A DNA stretch of 64,000 nucleotides from UBA11164 sp034376725 (GCA_034376725.1 JAXMJH010000041.1:1-64000); one strand, 5' to 3'; positions 8,795 to 17,743 are shown, numbered from the stretch's first letter. Translations and numbers: made by a program. Notes: a model not told the origin generated them from the sequence alone.

Positions 8795-9646
8795 ATGGAC
8801 CTGTCGATCGTCATTCCCGCCAAGAACGAGGCCGAGGGTCTGCGCAAGACGCTGCCGGTGCTGCGCGCGCGGTTTCCGGCCGTGGAGCTGATCGTGGTCG
8901 ATGACGGATCGACCGACGAGACCGCAGCGGTGGCCAGCGAACACGGCGCGCGAGTGGTTGCCAGCCCCTACTCGATGGGCAATGGCGCGGCCATCAAGCG
9001 CGGTGCGCGGGCGGCCGGCGGCGAGGTGATCGTGTTCATGGACGGCGACGGTCAGCACGATCCCGAGCACATCCCGCTGCTGCTGGAACGGATCGAGGCC
9101 GGCTTCGACATGGTGGTGGCGGCGCGCGACAGGAACGGCCAGGCCACGGTCGGACGCGGTCTGGCCAATGGTTTCTACAATCGGCTGGCCAGCCTGATGA
9201 CCGGATTCAAGGTGCTCGACCTTACCTCCGGCTTCCGCGCGGTGCGGGCCGACAAGTTTCGCGAGTTCCTGCACCTGCTGCCCAACGGTTTTTCCTATCC
9301 GACGACGATCACCATGGCGTTTTTCCGCAGCGCCTATCCGGTCTGCTACGTCCCGGTGCCGGTCGCGGCACGCCTGGGCACCAGCCACCTTCGGCCACTG
9401 CGCGACGGACTGCGATTTCTGCTGATCATCTTCAAGATCGCCACGCTGTACTCGCCGCTGAAGCTGTTCGTGCCGGCCAGCGCCGGGTTTTTCGCGCTCG
9501 GGGCCGGCTATTACATCTACACGTTCCTGACCGCAGGACGGTTCACCAATATGAGCCTGCTGCTGTTCAGTGCGGCGGTAATCGTGTTCCTGATCGGGCT
9601 GGTTTCCGAGCAGATCACCGCGCTCACCTACCGGCGCGACGGCTGA
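8795..9646 (+). CDS. Family 2 glycosyltransferase, DPM1/DPG-synthase-like, membrane anchored
   Basis: 283 aa. The GT2 GT-A fold begins MDLSIVIPAKNEAEGL, with the nucleotide-sugar DDGSTD motif near residues 41-46 and the metal-binding DGDGQHDP near 84-91. Two transmembrane helices form the C terminus (about 221-243 and 251-273). This is the arrangement of polyprenyl-phosphate sugar transferases that load sugars onto lipid carriers for envelope glycan modification. The substrate cannot be read from the sequence. The ATG at 8795 is chosen because the family pattern begins there; longer starts add unrelated sequence. It stands alone between an intergenic palindrome region and ribH. Confidence 0.85.
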   Translation: MDLSIVIPAKNEAEGLRKTLPVLRARFPAVELIVVDDGSTDETAAVASEHGARVVASPYSMGNGAAIKRGARAAGGEVIVFMDGDGQHDPEHIPLLLERIEAGFDMVVAARDRNGQATVGRGLANGFYNRLASLMTGFKVLDLTSGFRAVRADKFREFLHLLPNGFSYPTTITMAFFRSAYPVCYVPVPVAARLGTSHLRPLRDGLRFLLIIFKIATLYSPLKLFVPASAGFFALGAGYYIYTFLTAGRFTNMSLLLFSAAVIVFLIGLVSEQITALTYRRDG

Positions 9647-9721
9647 CCGGCGCCGACGATTACCGTCGCCGGCCCGGCAGCCGCTAAACTGGGCGCCCTG
9701 CTTCCGACCGACCCACTGCCC

Positions 9722-10189
9722 ATGCCGCATTTCGAAGGCGATCTCAGCGCCCCCGCACCGGTGCGATTCGCCATTGTCGCCAGCCGCTGGAACCCGCGTG
9801 TCGTCGACGTACTGGTCGACGGTGCCCGGCGCACCTTCATCGCCCACGGCGTCGACGCCGATCGCATCGATGTGGTGCGGGTGCCCGGCGCCTGGGAGAT
9901 TCCGCTGGCCGTCGCCCGGCTGGCGAAGGCCGGCGATCACGCCGGGCTGCTGGCGCTGGGCTGCGTGGTGCGTGGCCAGACGCGGCATTACGAACACGTC
10001 GCCGACCGCTGCGCCGAGGGGCTGATGCGGGCGATGCTCGATTCCGGCGTGCCGGTGGCCAACGGCGTGCTGGCGGTCGAGCGTCACGCCGACGCCGAGG
10101 CGCGCGCCGACGGTGCGCACGGCAACAAGGGCGAAGAGGCGGCACTGGTGGTTCTGGAGATGGCCAACCTGCTGGGGAAACTGCCGTGA
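9722..10189 (+). CDS. ribH: 6,7-dimethyl-8-ribityllumazine synthase
   Basis: 155 aa, full length. It condenses the ribulose-derived butanone phosphate with the ribityl-amino-uracil to form lumazine, the penultimate step of riboflavin synthesis. Visible marks are FAIVASRWNP, VPGAWEIPLA, GCVVRGQTRHYEHV, VANGVLAVE and the C-terminal GNKGEEAA. It is the first gene of a run ribH-nusB-thiL-pgpA, an order common in gammaproteobacteria. The nusB start overlaps its stop codon (GTGA), which suggests translational coupling. No FMN riboswitch is apparent in the 75 bp upstream. Confidence 0.96.
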   Translation: MPHFEGDLSAPAPVRFAIVASRWNPRVVDVLVDGARRTFIAHGVDADRIDVVRVPGAWEIPLAVARLAKAGDHAGLLALGCVVRGQTRHYEHVADRCAEGLMRAMLDSGVPVANGVLAVERHADAEARADGAHGNKGEEAALVVLEMANLLGKLP

Positions 10190-10638
10190 ACCGACATCGC
10201 AACGACGGCATCGATCCGGCCGCCCGCTCGCGCGCCCGCCGCCGCGCCCTGCAGGCGCTGTACGCCTGGCAACTGGCCGGTACGCCGGTGCCGCAGGTGC
10301 TGGAGCAGTTTCGGCACGAGCAGGACATGGAGATCGCCGATCTGGAGTATTTCGAGGATCTGGTGCGCGGCGTGGTCAGTCAGGTGGCCGCGCTGGACCA
10401 GGCCCTGACTGCCTATCTCGACCGGCCGGTGGCCGAAGTCGATCCGATCGAGCGCGCGGTGCTGCGCATCGCCGCCTACGAATTGCTGCATCGGCCGGAT
10501 GTGCCCTATCGGGTGGTGCTCAACGAAGCGGTCGAATCGAGCAAGCGATTCGGCGCCGAACACGCCCACAGCTACGTCAACGGCGTGCTCGACAAGGCCG
10601 CGCACGCCTGGCGCAGCGCCGAGGCGGGTGCGCGCTGA
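10186..10638 (+). CDS. nusB: Transcription antitermination factor NusB
   Basis: 150 aa, all-alpha NusB fold. With NusE/S10 it binds boxA RNA in rRNA leaders and prevents premature termination. Family marks include ARRRALQALYAWQL at the N terminus, a central acidic helix, DPIERAVLRIAAYELLH, and VLNEAVESSKRFG with HSYVNGVLDKAA near the end. The start is GTG, overlapping the ribH stop by 4 bp. Between its stop and thiL lies a 7-bp tandem array. Confidence 0.96.
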   Translation: MNRHRNDGIDPAARSRARRRALQALYAWQLAGTPVPQVLEQFRHEQDMEIADLEYFEDLVRGVVSQVAALDQALTAYLDRPVAEVDPIERAVLRIAAYELLHRPDVPYRVVLNEAVESSKRFGAEHAHSYVNGVLDKAAHAWRSAEAGAR

Positions 10639-10671
10639 GCCGGCGCTGTCCAGCCGCACCCCGGCCGATGT

Positions 10672-10727
10672 CAGCCCGCAGCCCGCAGCCGGCAGCCCGC
10701 AGCCCGCAGCCCGCAGCCCGCAGCCGG
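10672..10727. repeat. Eight 7-bp tandem units, CAGCCCG/CAGCCGG
   Basis: Eight head-to-tail heptamers occupy the whole space just before thiL: CAGCCCG x2, CAGCCGG, CAGCCCG x4, CAGCCGG. They end 7 bp before the probable thiL GTG start, so they occupy the leader and the position where a ribosome binding site would be expected. No Shine-Dalgarno-like sequence is visible there. Changes in unit number would alter leader length. Confidence 0.9.
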
Positions 10728-10734
10728 CTTGGAC

Positions 10735-11736
10735 GTGACTGAATTCGACCTCATCGCCCGCATTCGCCGGCGCGCCGGTCAACGCGCCGATGTCGCCCTG
10801 GGCATCGGCGACGACGCCGCCCTGCTGCGCCCCCCGTCGGGCCAGGCGCTGGCGGTCGCCACCGACACGCTGAACGAGGGCGTGCACTTTTTGCGCGACG
10901 CCGCGCCGGCCGATATCGGCTTCAAGGCGCTGGCGGTCAACCTCAGCGACCTGGCCGCGATGGCCGCCGAACCGGCCTGGTGCACGCTGTCGCTCTCGCT
11001 GCCCGGACCCGATCCGGCCTGGCTCGATGCCTTTCTCGATGGCTTTCTGCTGCTGGCCGGCCAGCATCGGGTGGCGCTGGTCGGCGGCGATACCACGCGC
11101 GGGCCGCTGTCGCTGTCGGTCACCGTGCTGGGCTTCGTGCCCGAGGCGCAGTCGCCGTGTCGCGCCGGCGCGCAGGTCGGCGACGACCTCTGGGTGACCG
11201 GCACTCTGGGCGATGCCGCACTGGCATTGGCGGACAGTTCGAACGACCCGGTGGCCAACGCGCCGGTCGGCTCGGCCGATTCGCACGCCGAATCCGATAC
11301 CGACTACCTGCAACAGCGCCTGCATCGGCCGACGCCGAGAGTGGCCGCCGGTCTGGCGCTGCGCGGCCTGGCCAAGGCGATGATCGATGTCTCCGACGGG
11401 CTGCTGGCCGATCTGGGTCACATCCTGGAAGAAAGCGGCGTCGGCGCCGAACTTGCCATCGAGGCATTGCCGGCTTCGCCCGCGCTGGCAGCGCGGGTGC
11501 AGGGCGAGACCCGCTGGCGGTTGCAGCTGGCGGGTGGCGATGATTACGAGCTGTGCTTCAGCGCCGCAGCGGACCGGCGGGCGGAGATCGAATCGGCGCT
11601 GCGCGCGTGCGATCTGCCGGTCGCCCGGATCGGCCGGATCGTGGCTGGGTCCGGGTTGCGCGCGCTGGCACCCGACGGCCGCGACTGGCGGCCTGACCAT
11701 GCCGGCTACAACCATTTCCCGGGAGCACCATCATGA
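10735..11736 (+). CDS. thiL: Thiamine-monophosphate kinase
   Basis: 333 aa. It phosphorylates thiamine monophosphate to the active cofactor thiamine diphosphate. The AIRS/PurM-like fold shows TEFDLIARI at the N terminus, GIGDDAALL (metal/ATP site), STDTLNEGVHF-like VATDTLNEGVHF, GGDTTRG and the C-terminal AGGDDYELCF. GTG at 10735 gives the family start; a TTG two codons earlier is possible. There is an insertion of about 12 residues relative to E. coli ThiL between VTGTLGDAALAL and DYLQQRLHRP. The stop overlaps the pgpA start by 4 bp. Confidence 0.95.
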   Translation: MTEFDLIARIRRRAGQRADVALGIGDDAALLRPPSGQALAVATDTLNEGVHFLRDAAPADIGFKALAVNLSDLAAMAAEPAWCTLSLSLPGPDPAWLDAFLDGFLLLAGQHRVALVGGDTTRGPLSLSVTVLGFVPEAQSPCRAGAQVGDDLWVTGTLGDAALALADSSNDPVANAPVGSADSHAESDTDYLQQRLHRPTPRVAAGLALRGLAKAMIDVSDGLLADLGHILEESGVGAELAIEALPASPALAARVQGETRWRLQLAGGDDYELCFSAAADRRAEIESALRACDLPVARIGRIVAGSGLRALAPDGRDWRPDHAGYNHFPGAPS

Positions 11737-12215
11737 GCCTCGCTTCGAGCCGAGCGCGCCTGTTGTCCCATCCGGCCGGCTGGTTGGCCACCGGCTTCGG
11801 CTCCGGGCTGTCGCCGGTCGCGCCGGGCACGGTGGGCACTGCGGCTGCCCTCTTGCCTTGGCTGCTGCTGCGCGAATTGCCGCTGACGGCCTACCTGCTG
11901 GTGGTGCTGGCCACGTTCCTCGCCGGCATCTGGGCTGCCGGCTGGGTGATCCGCCGGATCGGCCAGGAAGATCCGGGCGTGGTGGTCATCGACGAGTTCG
12001 TCGGTCTGTGGCTGGCGCTGGCGGCTGCGCCGGCCGGCTGGGCCTGGGCGCTGAGCGGGTTCGCGCTGTTTCGCCTGTTCGACATCGCCAAGCCCTGGCC
12101 GGCCTCGTGGGCCGACCGGAAACTGAAAGGCGGCTTCGGGGCCATGGTCGATGACGCATTTGCCGGGCTGTACGCCCTGCTGGCCCTGCAGGCCGGCGCA
12201 TGGTGGCTGAACTGA
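11733..12215 (+). CDS. pgpA: Phosphatidylglycerophosphatase A
   Basis: 160 aa inner-membrane protein. It removes phosphate from phosphatidylglycerophosphate to give phosphatidylglycerol. Family marks are ATGFGSGLSPVAPGTVGT, DPGVVVIDEFVG and the C-terminal FRLFDIAKPWPASWAD...GGFGAMVDDAFAG. Hydrophobic segments flank these motifs. ATGA overlap with thiL makes coupled translation likely. It is the last gene of the run; the next gene is convergent. Confidence 0.95.
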   Translation: MSLASSRARLLSHPAGWLATGFGSGLSPVAPGTVGTAAALLPWLLLRELPLTAYLLVVLATFLAGIWAAGWVIRRIGQEDPGVVVIDEFVGLWLALAAAPAGWAWALSGFALFRLFDIAKPWPASWADRKLKGGFGAMVDDAFAGLYALLALQAGAWWLN

Positions 12216-12225
12216 GCGGCGGCCC

Positions 12226-12972
12226 TCAGCCCAGGTAGCGCGCCAGCCACGGCGCCGGTTTCAGCGGGCGATACCATTTGCCGCCGATGCCCGCGACCGC
12301 TTCCTCGGGCTTGGGCCGGCCGTGGAAGACGATCACCTTGGCGCCCTCGGGCAGCCGTGGCGGCAGCCACAGGCCCAGCGGCAGCGGTCGCACGCAGTCG
12401 TGCTTGAAGCTGGCGCACCACGCGCTGGGCCAATAGCGCAGCAGGCCTTTGCGACGGGCATAGTCGGACAACACTTCCTGTTCGTCGCGGAAGTCGCTGC
12501 GAATCTGTTCGCCGCGCGCAGCGATTTCGGCGATCAGATCCTGAAAAGCCCCCGCGCGATGACGAAACACCGAGGAGTTGCCGCTGAACCGGTGCCGATA
12601 GCGGAACGGCTTGTAGTCCTTGATGATCAGGAATTCGCCGGGCAGTTCGAAAAACGCTTCGAGCGACTGGGTGACCGCGATGTCCAGGTCCAGATACAGC
12701 ACATCGCCCTGGAATACCTCGGCCAGCTGCGGGCCGAATACGCCGAGCTTGCGCCAGCCCCGATCCAGACGATCGCCGACCACCGGCACCGGCGGCAGCG
12801 GCAGGCAGTGCACGGCCGGGTCGATGCCGTCGGCGCGGTCGGTGAAGCAGACCATGCGCATTTCGCCCTGCACATTGGCGCGGACCATGCGGTAGAGCCG
12901 GTTGACATCATCGGCGCCGAACTTGTCGCCCCATTTCATGCACACGATCTGGCGGACGCTGGACTGGCTCAT
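12226..12972 (-). CDS. Glycosyltransferase-like protein with a DLD motif
   Basis: 248 aa, no signal peptide. It begins with a beta strand (VRQIVCMKWGDKFGADDVNRLY), then VCFTDRADGI and the metal-binding type motif GDVLYLDLDIAV near residues 89-100. This resembles GT-A glycosyltransferases of the GT8/galactosyltransferase type. A late segment KVIVFHGRPKPEE resembles the C-terminal HF/HG signature seen in such proteins. Similar proteins are widespread in Proteobacteria but uncharacterised as far as I know. It is convergent with pgpA and 134 bp upstream lies the end of a flavoprotein gene on the same strand. Substrate unknown. Confidence 0.65.
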   Translation of the reverse strand: MSQSSVRQIVCMKWGDKFGADDVNRLYRMVRANVQGEMRMVCFTDRADGIDPAVHCLPLPPVPVVGDRLDRGWRKLGVFGPQLAEVFQGDVLYLDLDIAVTQSLEAFFELPGEFLIIKDYKPFRYRHRFSGNSSVFRHRAGAFQDLIAEIAARGEQIRSDFRDEQEVLSDYARRKGLLRYWPSAWCASFKHDCVRPLPLGLWLPPRLPEGAKVIVFHGRPKPEEAVAGIGGKWYRPLKPAPWLARYLG

Positions 12973-13106
12973 TGCGGTTTGCTCGGACTGATCACAGCGC
13001 GCAGTTTACCGGCTTGGCCGAATCGGCTTCAGATCGGGCCTGGGCGGCAGGTGCGCTGGCGCAGCAGATCGAATCCGCGCCGGAAGGCCTCAGCGGCGCG
13101 GCGCGA

Positions 13107-14513
13107 TCACGCGTCGGCTGCGCTGCCAGGCGCCGGCAGCAGCTTGCCCGGATTGAGGATGCCGTCCGGGTCGAACTGCGCCTTGACGGCGCGCATCAGG
13201 GCCAGGCTTTCGGCGCCGTGGGCGCGGGCCATGTAGTCGCGTTTGTCGATGCCGATACCGTGCTCGCCGGACAGCGTGCCGCCCAGCGACAGTGCCAGTT
13301 CGAACAGGCGCGGCAGCACCGATTCGGCGCGCGCCACTTCGGCGGCGTCGTCGGTCTGGTAGAGGATGTTGACGTGCAGGTTGCCGTTGCCGGCGTGGCC
13401 GAAATTGACGATGGTCAGCGCGAATTCGCGAGCCAGCGCCTGCGCGCCGGATACCAGGTCGGGAATGCGCGACACCGGCACCACCACGTCTTCGTTGATC
13501 TTGCCCGGCGCCAGGGTGCGCAGCGCCGGCGACAGCGCCTTGCGCGCGGCGAACAGGACTTCCCGTTGATCGGCATCGCGGGCGCGCTCCAGCGCGATCA
13601 GGCCCGGCCCTGAGGCGGCCTTCTCCATCGCGGCCATGGCGGCGTCCAGCGTGCTCTGGTCGCCATCGGCCTCGATCATCAGCAGCGCGCCGGCTTCGGG
13701 GATCTCCGCGCCGCCTACCTCGCGTGCCAGCCGCACGCAGTCGCCGTCCATGAATTCGAGCATCGACGGTGTGTGCGGCTGCGCCATGAGCCGGGCCACG
13801 GCGGATGCGGCCGCGGCGACATCGGAGTACAGCGCGCGCAGCGTCTGGCGGGCGGGCGGCAGCGGTCGCAGCAGCAGCGTGGCCTCGACGATCAGCGCCA
13901 AAGTGCCTTCGGAGCCGATGATGAAGCGGGTGAAATCGTAGCCGGCCGAAGCCTTGGTGGTGGGTCCGCCGCAGCGGATCAGCTGTCCGGCGCCGGTGAC
14001 TGCCAGCAGTCCCAGCACGTTGTCGCGACAGGCGCCGTATTTCACCGCGCGCGGCCCGCCGGAATTGCAGCCCAGATTGCCGCCGATGCTGCTGAACGCC
14101 GAGCTGGTCGGATCGGGCCCCCAGAACAGACCTTTTGTGCCGGCCGCCCGCTGCAGGTCGCCATTGAGCAGGCCGGGCTGGACCACCGCCAGCCGATCCG
14201 CCAGGTTCAGCTCAAGCAGGCGATTCATCCGTTCAAAGCCGATCACCAGTCCACCCGAAGACGGCACCGAAGCGCCCGTGGTGTTGGTGCCGCGCCCGCG
14301 CGCCACGATCGGGCAGCCGTGCGACCGGCAGGCCAGCACGATATCGCGCACCTGTGCCGCCTCGGCCGGCAGCGCCACGGCGCCCGGCATCGAGCGATGA
14401 TTGGAATTGTCGTAGCCATAGGCCAGGCGTTCGCCGGGATCGGTGAACAGGGCATCCGGCCCCAGAATCTCGCCCAGGCGGGCGATCAGCGCAGTCGGCA
14501 AGTCGCGGGTCAT
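13107..14513 (-). CDS. FAD-linked oxidase, GlcD / D-lactate dehydrogenase type
   Basis: 468 aa. The PCMH-type FAD domain covers the N-terminal half (IVARGRGTNTTGASVP, the pyrophosphate loop; IGGNLGCNSGGPRAVKYG), and the cap domain carries NFGHAGNGNLHVNIL and SGEHGIGIDKRDYM, the usual substrate/metal site residues. It probably oxidises a 2-hydroxy acid such as glycolate, D-lactate or D-2-hydroxyglutarate; the exact substrate is not readable. No Fe-S partner (GlcF) is adjacent. ATG at 14513 is chosen because it begins the family pattern; longer frames run into the upstream A-rich stretch. It lies downstream of yraN on the same strand. Confidence 0.85.
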   Translation of the reverse strand: MTRDLPTALIARLGEILGPDALFTDPGERLAYGYDNSNHRSMPGAVALPAEAAQVRDIVLACRSHGCPIVARGRGTNTTGASVPSSGGLVIGFERMNRLLELNLADRLAVVQPGLLNGDLQRAAGTKGLFWGPDPTSSAFSSIGGNLGCNSGGPRAVKYGACRDNVLGLLAVTGAGQLIRCGGPTTKASAGYDFTRFIIGSEGTLALIVEATLLLRPLPPARQTLRALYSDVAAAASAVARLMAQPHTPSMLEFMDGDCVRLAREVGGAEIPEAGALLMIEADGDQSTLDAAMAAMEKAASGPGLIALERARDADQREVLFAARKALSPALRTLAPGKINEDVVVPVSRIPDLVSGAQALAREFALTIVNFGHAGNGNLHVNILYQTDDAAEVARAESVLPRLFELALSLGGTLSGEHGIGIDKRDYMARAHGAESLALMRAVKAQFDPDGILNPGKLLPAPGSAADA

Positions 14514-14594
14514 GGGCTGATTGTAGCCAGCATGGCGATGGTTCGCCGGGCGCCGGTGTGTCCGACAACAATGGCTACAGTTTTCTCTATTGTG

Positions 14595-14632
14595 AAAAAA
14601 AAGGCCGACCGAGGCATTGCCGCCAAGCCTGC
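14595..14632 (-). terminator. Possible intrinsic terminator after yraN
   Basis: Read on the minus strand, a GC-rich segment with imperfect self-complementarity is followed by eight T residues (A run at 14595-14602 on the plus strand). The stem is irregular, so this is a weak call. It lies 58 bp after the yraN stop and before the flavoprotein gene. Confidence 0.35.
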
Positions 14633-14659
14633 CGGGAGCTCGGGCGGCCTCCCCCGGCT

Positions 14660-15055
14660 TCACGCATCATCGAGCGTGAACGCCTCGCGAATCCAGTCGA
14701 GGTCGGGCGTGTCCGAAGGGCCGGAAAGGGACACGACATCGAAGCGACAGGCGGCTTTGGCCAACGGCGGGTGCGACAACAGAAACGCCTGGGCGGCGCG
14801 CACCAGGCGCATGCGTTTGCGACGGTCGACCGACACTGCGGCGCCGCCGAACCGGTCGTTGCCGCGGTAGCGCACTTCAACGAACACCGTGGTCTCGCGC
14901 TCGCGCATCACCAGGTCGATTTCGCCGAACGGATAGCGCACGTTTCGCTGCACCAGGCTCAGGCCGGCATCGCTCAGATGCCTTTCCGCCAGGGCCTCGG
15001 CCGCCGCGCCCCGGGCCTGCCGACCGGAATCGGCCTTGTCGTCAGTGCGCGGCAT
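14660..15055 (-). CDS. yraN: YraN family (UPF0102) endonuclease-fold protein
   Basis: 131 aa. The nuclease-like restriction-endonuclease fold shows ARGAAAEALAERHL, NVRYPFGEIDLVMRE (the GEIDL motif with the acidic catalytic pair), and VFVEVRYRGNDRFGGAAVSV. Its cellular role is unknown. It overlaps the end of lpoA by 14 bp on the same strand, and lpoA is divergent from rsmI, exactly the rsmI/lpoA/yraN order of E. coli. Confidence 0.9.
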   Translation of the reverse strand: MPRTDDKADSGRQARGAAAEALAERHLSDAGLSLVQRNVRYPFGEIDLVMRERETTVFVEVRYRGNDRFGGAAVSVDRRKRMRLVRAAQAFLLSHPPLAKAACRFDVVSLSGPSDTPDLDWIREAFTLDDA

Positions 15056-16796
15056 CGGCCCCGATCGATTCGGTGGTCAGGCCACCGTCGACCACCGGCC
15101 GGATGCGGCCGCCCTCGAACACCGACCAGGCCGGTTGGCGCAGCACGTTGCCGAAGGCGTCCAGGCGCAAGTCGCCGGTTGCGCCGTTAACCGTGCTGCC
15201 AGGGTTGGCCGAAAGCTGGTCCAGATAGCCGATCAGCCGATAGGCGTCGATGCCGAAGGCGAACAGCCGCGCCCGGACTCCGCGCGCGCTGGGCAGCCGG
15301 GAAACCGCGCCGTCGGCCCGAGGCGTGCCTGGAACGTGTCGGTTGGGCCAGGCCAGGTCGGGAAATTCGATGCCGTCCAGTTCGCGATCCAATCGGGTGT
15401 CGCCGCTGCCCAGGACGATCTGCGAGGTGGCGAACAGTGGGCGGTGCTTCAATCCGATCGCCGCCAGCTGAGGCGCCAGCAGTCGGGCCTCACGGGCCTG
15501 CACGGCCAGCAGGATGGCGTCGAAATGCTCGCCTCCGGTGGCGTCGAAGACGGCATTGAGCGCGGTGCTGTGATTGCTGAACGTGGGGTCGATCACCGCC
15601 GAGGCGGCGATGGCGCCGCCGCGCTCGGTGAGCCGGGCGGCAAACGCATCCAGACTGCGCTGGGCCACCGCCGTACCGTCGCCGATGACCACGACGCGCA
15701 GCAGGTTGCGGCGGATCAATCGTTCGGCGATGGCATCGGCTTCCTCCTCGGGGCTGAGCGAGAAACTGGCGTGGCCGGGCGGCAGGGCCTGGCTGTCGCG
15801 ATTGAGTGTGAGCGCGGGAACCGGAAGCTCGGGCATCGCCAGAAGCGCGGCCACCTCGTCGCGGCCGAGCGGGCCGATGACCCGTTCGGCGCCATCGCGC
15901 TGCGCCTCCAGGTAGCGCTCGGCGACGCGGGCCGGTTCGCTGGCGGTGTCGTAGAAGCGGACATTGGGGCGAGGCGGATCCTGCGCGAAGTGCGCGCTCA
16001 GGATGCCGTCGCGAACCGATTCGGCGGCGCTGGCCAGCGCGCCGGTCAGCGGCAGCAGCACCGCCAGCTGTCGCGCCGGGCGAAAGCCGCCGGCAGCCAG
16101 CTGGCCAGACTGGCCGGCATCCCGGTCGAACGGTCTGGGCAACTCCAGCCCGCGCTTGATCAGCGCGCTGCCGGCGTAGCGATACAGCGGATCGCCCGCC
16201 GGCAGGGCGGCGCTGCGCTGAATCAGGCTGGCGTCATCGAGGCCGGCCAGCAGGTGCTCGATCTCGCGTCGATTCCCGGCTTGCTCTGCGCGTGGCAGCA
16301 GCGGCTGCAGTCGGCTCAACTCGCCGGCGGCATCGAACGATTGGCCGGTTTTCGCCAGCGCCTCCGCCCGGCTGCGATGCCACAGCGGCCGCTGCGCCTC
16401 GGGCAGGGCTGCGGCGCGTCCGGTCAGTCGGTCGAGTGCCAGCCCGGGCTGGCCCCGGCGCAATTGCTGATCGGCAAGCAGCAGGTCGAAACGCGTGCGC
16501 GAGGCGGGAGCCAGGCGTCGAACATCGACAGCGGACAGTGCGCGGTCGCTGGCCGTCAAGTCGCCGTCCTGGCGCCAGGCCTCGGCGGCGCGCAGATACA
16601 GCTCGGAGCGGCGGGTGCCGCGTTCGGCGCTGGCCGCATTCTCAAACGCCAGCGCGGCGTCACGGGCGCGGCCTTCGGCCAACATCCGCTCGCCGACGGC
16701 ATGCACTGCGGCATCGGCGCCGGTAGAAGGAATCGATGCGCAGCCGGCCAGCAGGCTGGCGGCCAGCACCATCAGAAGGGGCCATGTGCGGGTCAT
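15042..16796 (-). CDS. lpoA: Outer-membrane lipoprotein LpoA, activator of PBP1A
   Basis: 584 aa. LpoA is anchored in the outer membrane and stimulates the peptidoglycan synthase PBP1A. The lipoprotein signal MTRTWPLLMVLAASLLAGC has a clear lipobox (LAGC). A TPR-like N-terminal domain is followed by a periplasmic-binding-protein-like C-terminal domain (QLAVLLPLTGALASAAESV). The ATG at 16796 starts the signal peptide; much longer open frames upstream are artefacts. A -10-like TATGAT sits on the minus strand at 16830-16835. It is shorter at the C terminus than some homologues but looks intact. Confidence 0.88.
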   Translation of the reverse strand: MTRTWPLLMVLAASLLAGCASIPSTGADAAVHAVGERMLAEGRARDAALAFENAASAERGTRRSELYLRAAEAWRQDGDLTASDRALSAVDVRRLAPASRTRFDLLLADQQLRRGQPGLALDRLTGRAAALPEAQRPLWHRSRAEALAKTGQSFDAAGELSRLQPLLPRAEQAGNRREIEHLLAGLDDASLIQRSAALPAGDPLYRYAGSALIKRGLELPRPFDRDAGQSGQLAAGGFRPARQLAVLLPLTGALASAAESVRDGILSAHFAQDPPRPNVRFYDTASEPARVAERYLEAQRDGAERVIGPLGRDEVAALLAMPELPVPALTLNRDSQALPPGHASFSLSPEEEADAIAERLIRRNLLRVVVIGDGTAVAQRSLDAFAARLTERGGAIAASAVIDPTFSNHSTALNAVFDATGGEHFDAILLAVQAREARLLAPQLAAIGLKHRPLFATSQIVLGSGDTRLDRELDGIEFPDLAWPNRHVPGTPRADGAVSRLPSARGVRARLFAFGIDAYRLIGYLDQLSANPGSTVNGATGDLRLDAFGNVLRQPAWSVFEGGRIRPVVDGGLTTESIGADAAH

Positions 16797-16868
16797 GCCT
16801 CGGCGATCCTGTGCGTCAAGCGGGCTAAGATCATACCCGCCTACCGCCGACCCGGACCAAGAAATCCC

Positions 16869-17702
16869 ATGCAAACCGTTACCCAGGGCGCGCTTTACGT
16901 GGTTGCGACCCCCATCGGCAACATGGACGACATCAGCCTGCGCGCGCTTTCGGTGCTGCGTCAGGTCGACAGAGTCTGCGCCGAAGACACCCGGCACACG
17001 CGGCAACTGCTGGCGCATCACGGCATCGACCGGCCGCTGCTGGCGCTGCACGAACACAATGAATCCGAACGCATCCCCCTGCTGCTGGCACGGCTGGCGG
17101 CCGGCGAGACGCTGGCGCTGGTGTCCGATGCCGGTACGCCGTTGATCAGCGACCCCGGCTTTCCTCTGGTGCGTGCCGCGCGCGAGGCCGGCCACACCGT
17201 GCACCCGGTGCCCGGCGCCTGCGCGGCGATCGCGGCGCTGTCGGTGGCCGGCCTGCCGTGCGAGCGGTTCTGCTTCGAGGGCTTTCTGCCGGCCAAGGCC
17301 GGTGCGCGCGGGCAGCGACTGGCCGCGCTGGCCGCCGAATCGCGCACGCTGGTGTTCTACGAAAGCGCGCATCGCATCGTCGAATCGGTCGCGGCGATGG
17401 CCGAAGCGTTCGGCGGCGATCGGCCGGCGGTGCTGGCGCGCGAGTTGACCAAGTTGTTCGAAACGGTCCTCAGTGATCGGCTCGACGGCCTCGGAGCGCG
17501 TCTTGCGGCCGACGGCAATCAGCGCAAAGGCGAATTCGTGGTGATTGTCGCCGGCGCGCCCGAGCCCGAGAGCCGTCAGTTGCAGGAGGGAAGGCGGCTG
17601 TATCGCGGCCTGCTGGAACACCTCCCGCCCTCGCAGGCGGCGCGGATCGCCGCGGAGCTGTCGGGTGCGCCACGCAAGGCGCTGTATGGAAGCGACGGAT
17701 AG
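16869..17702 (+). CDS. rsmI: 16S rRNA (cytidine1402-2'-O)-methyltransferase
   Basis: 277 aa. It methylates the ribose of C1402 in the ribosomal P site, together with RsmH acting on the base N4. The tetrapyrrole-methylase fold shows LYVVATPIGNMDDIS, CAEDTRHTRQLL, LVSDAGTPLISDPGF, VVPVPG-like HPVPGACAAIAAL and FYESAHRI. The C-terminal HTH-like segment ends in APRKALYG. ATG at 16869 begins the family pattern. It is divergent from lpoA with a 72-bp shared promoter gap and is followed closely by rnpB. Confidence 0.96.
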   Translation: MQTVTQGALYVVATPIGNMDDISLRALSVLRQVDRVCAEDTRHTRQLLAHHGIDRPLLALHEHNESERIPLLLARLAAGETLALVSDAGTPLISDPGFPLVRAAREAGHTVHPVPGACAAIAALSVAGLPCERFCFEGFLPAKAGARGQRLAALAAESRTLVFYESAHRIVESVAAMAEAFGGDRPAVLARELTKLFETVLSDRLDGLGARLAADGNQRKGEFVVIVAGAPEPESRQLQEGRRLYRGLLEHLPPSQAARIAAELSGAPRKALYGSDG

Positions 17703-17743
17703 TTCGAATTGTCGACAATCGGGTGATCCGGTGAGCGCCTGCG

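Noticed and set aside
12973..13106. Possible tRNA or small RNA gene in intergenic gaps such as this one.
   Set aside because: No cloverleaf, TTCGANTC arm or other RNA signature was found in any gap except rnpB.
17708..17719. 12-bp palindrome ATTGTCGACAAT between rsmI and rnpB as a terminator or operator.
   Set aside because: No T-run follows, and rnpB is normally constitutive; a chance palindrome cannot be excluded.
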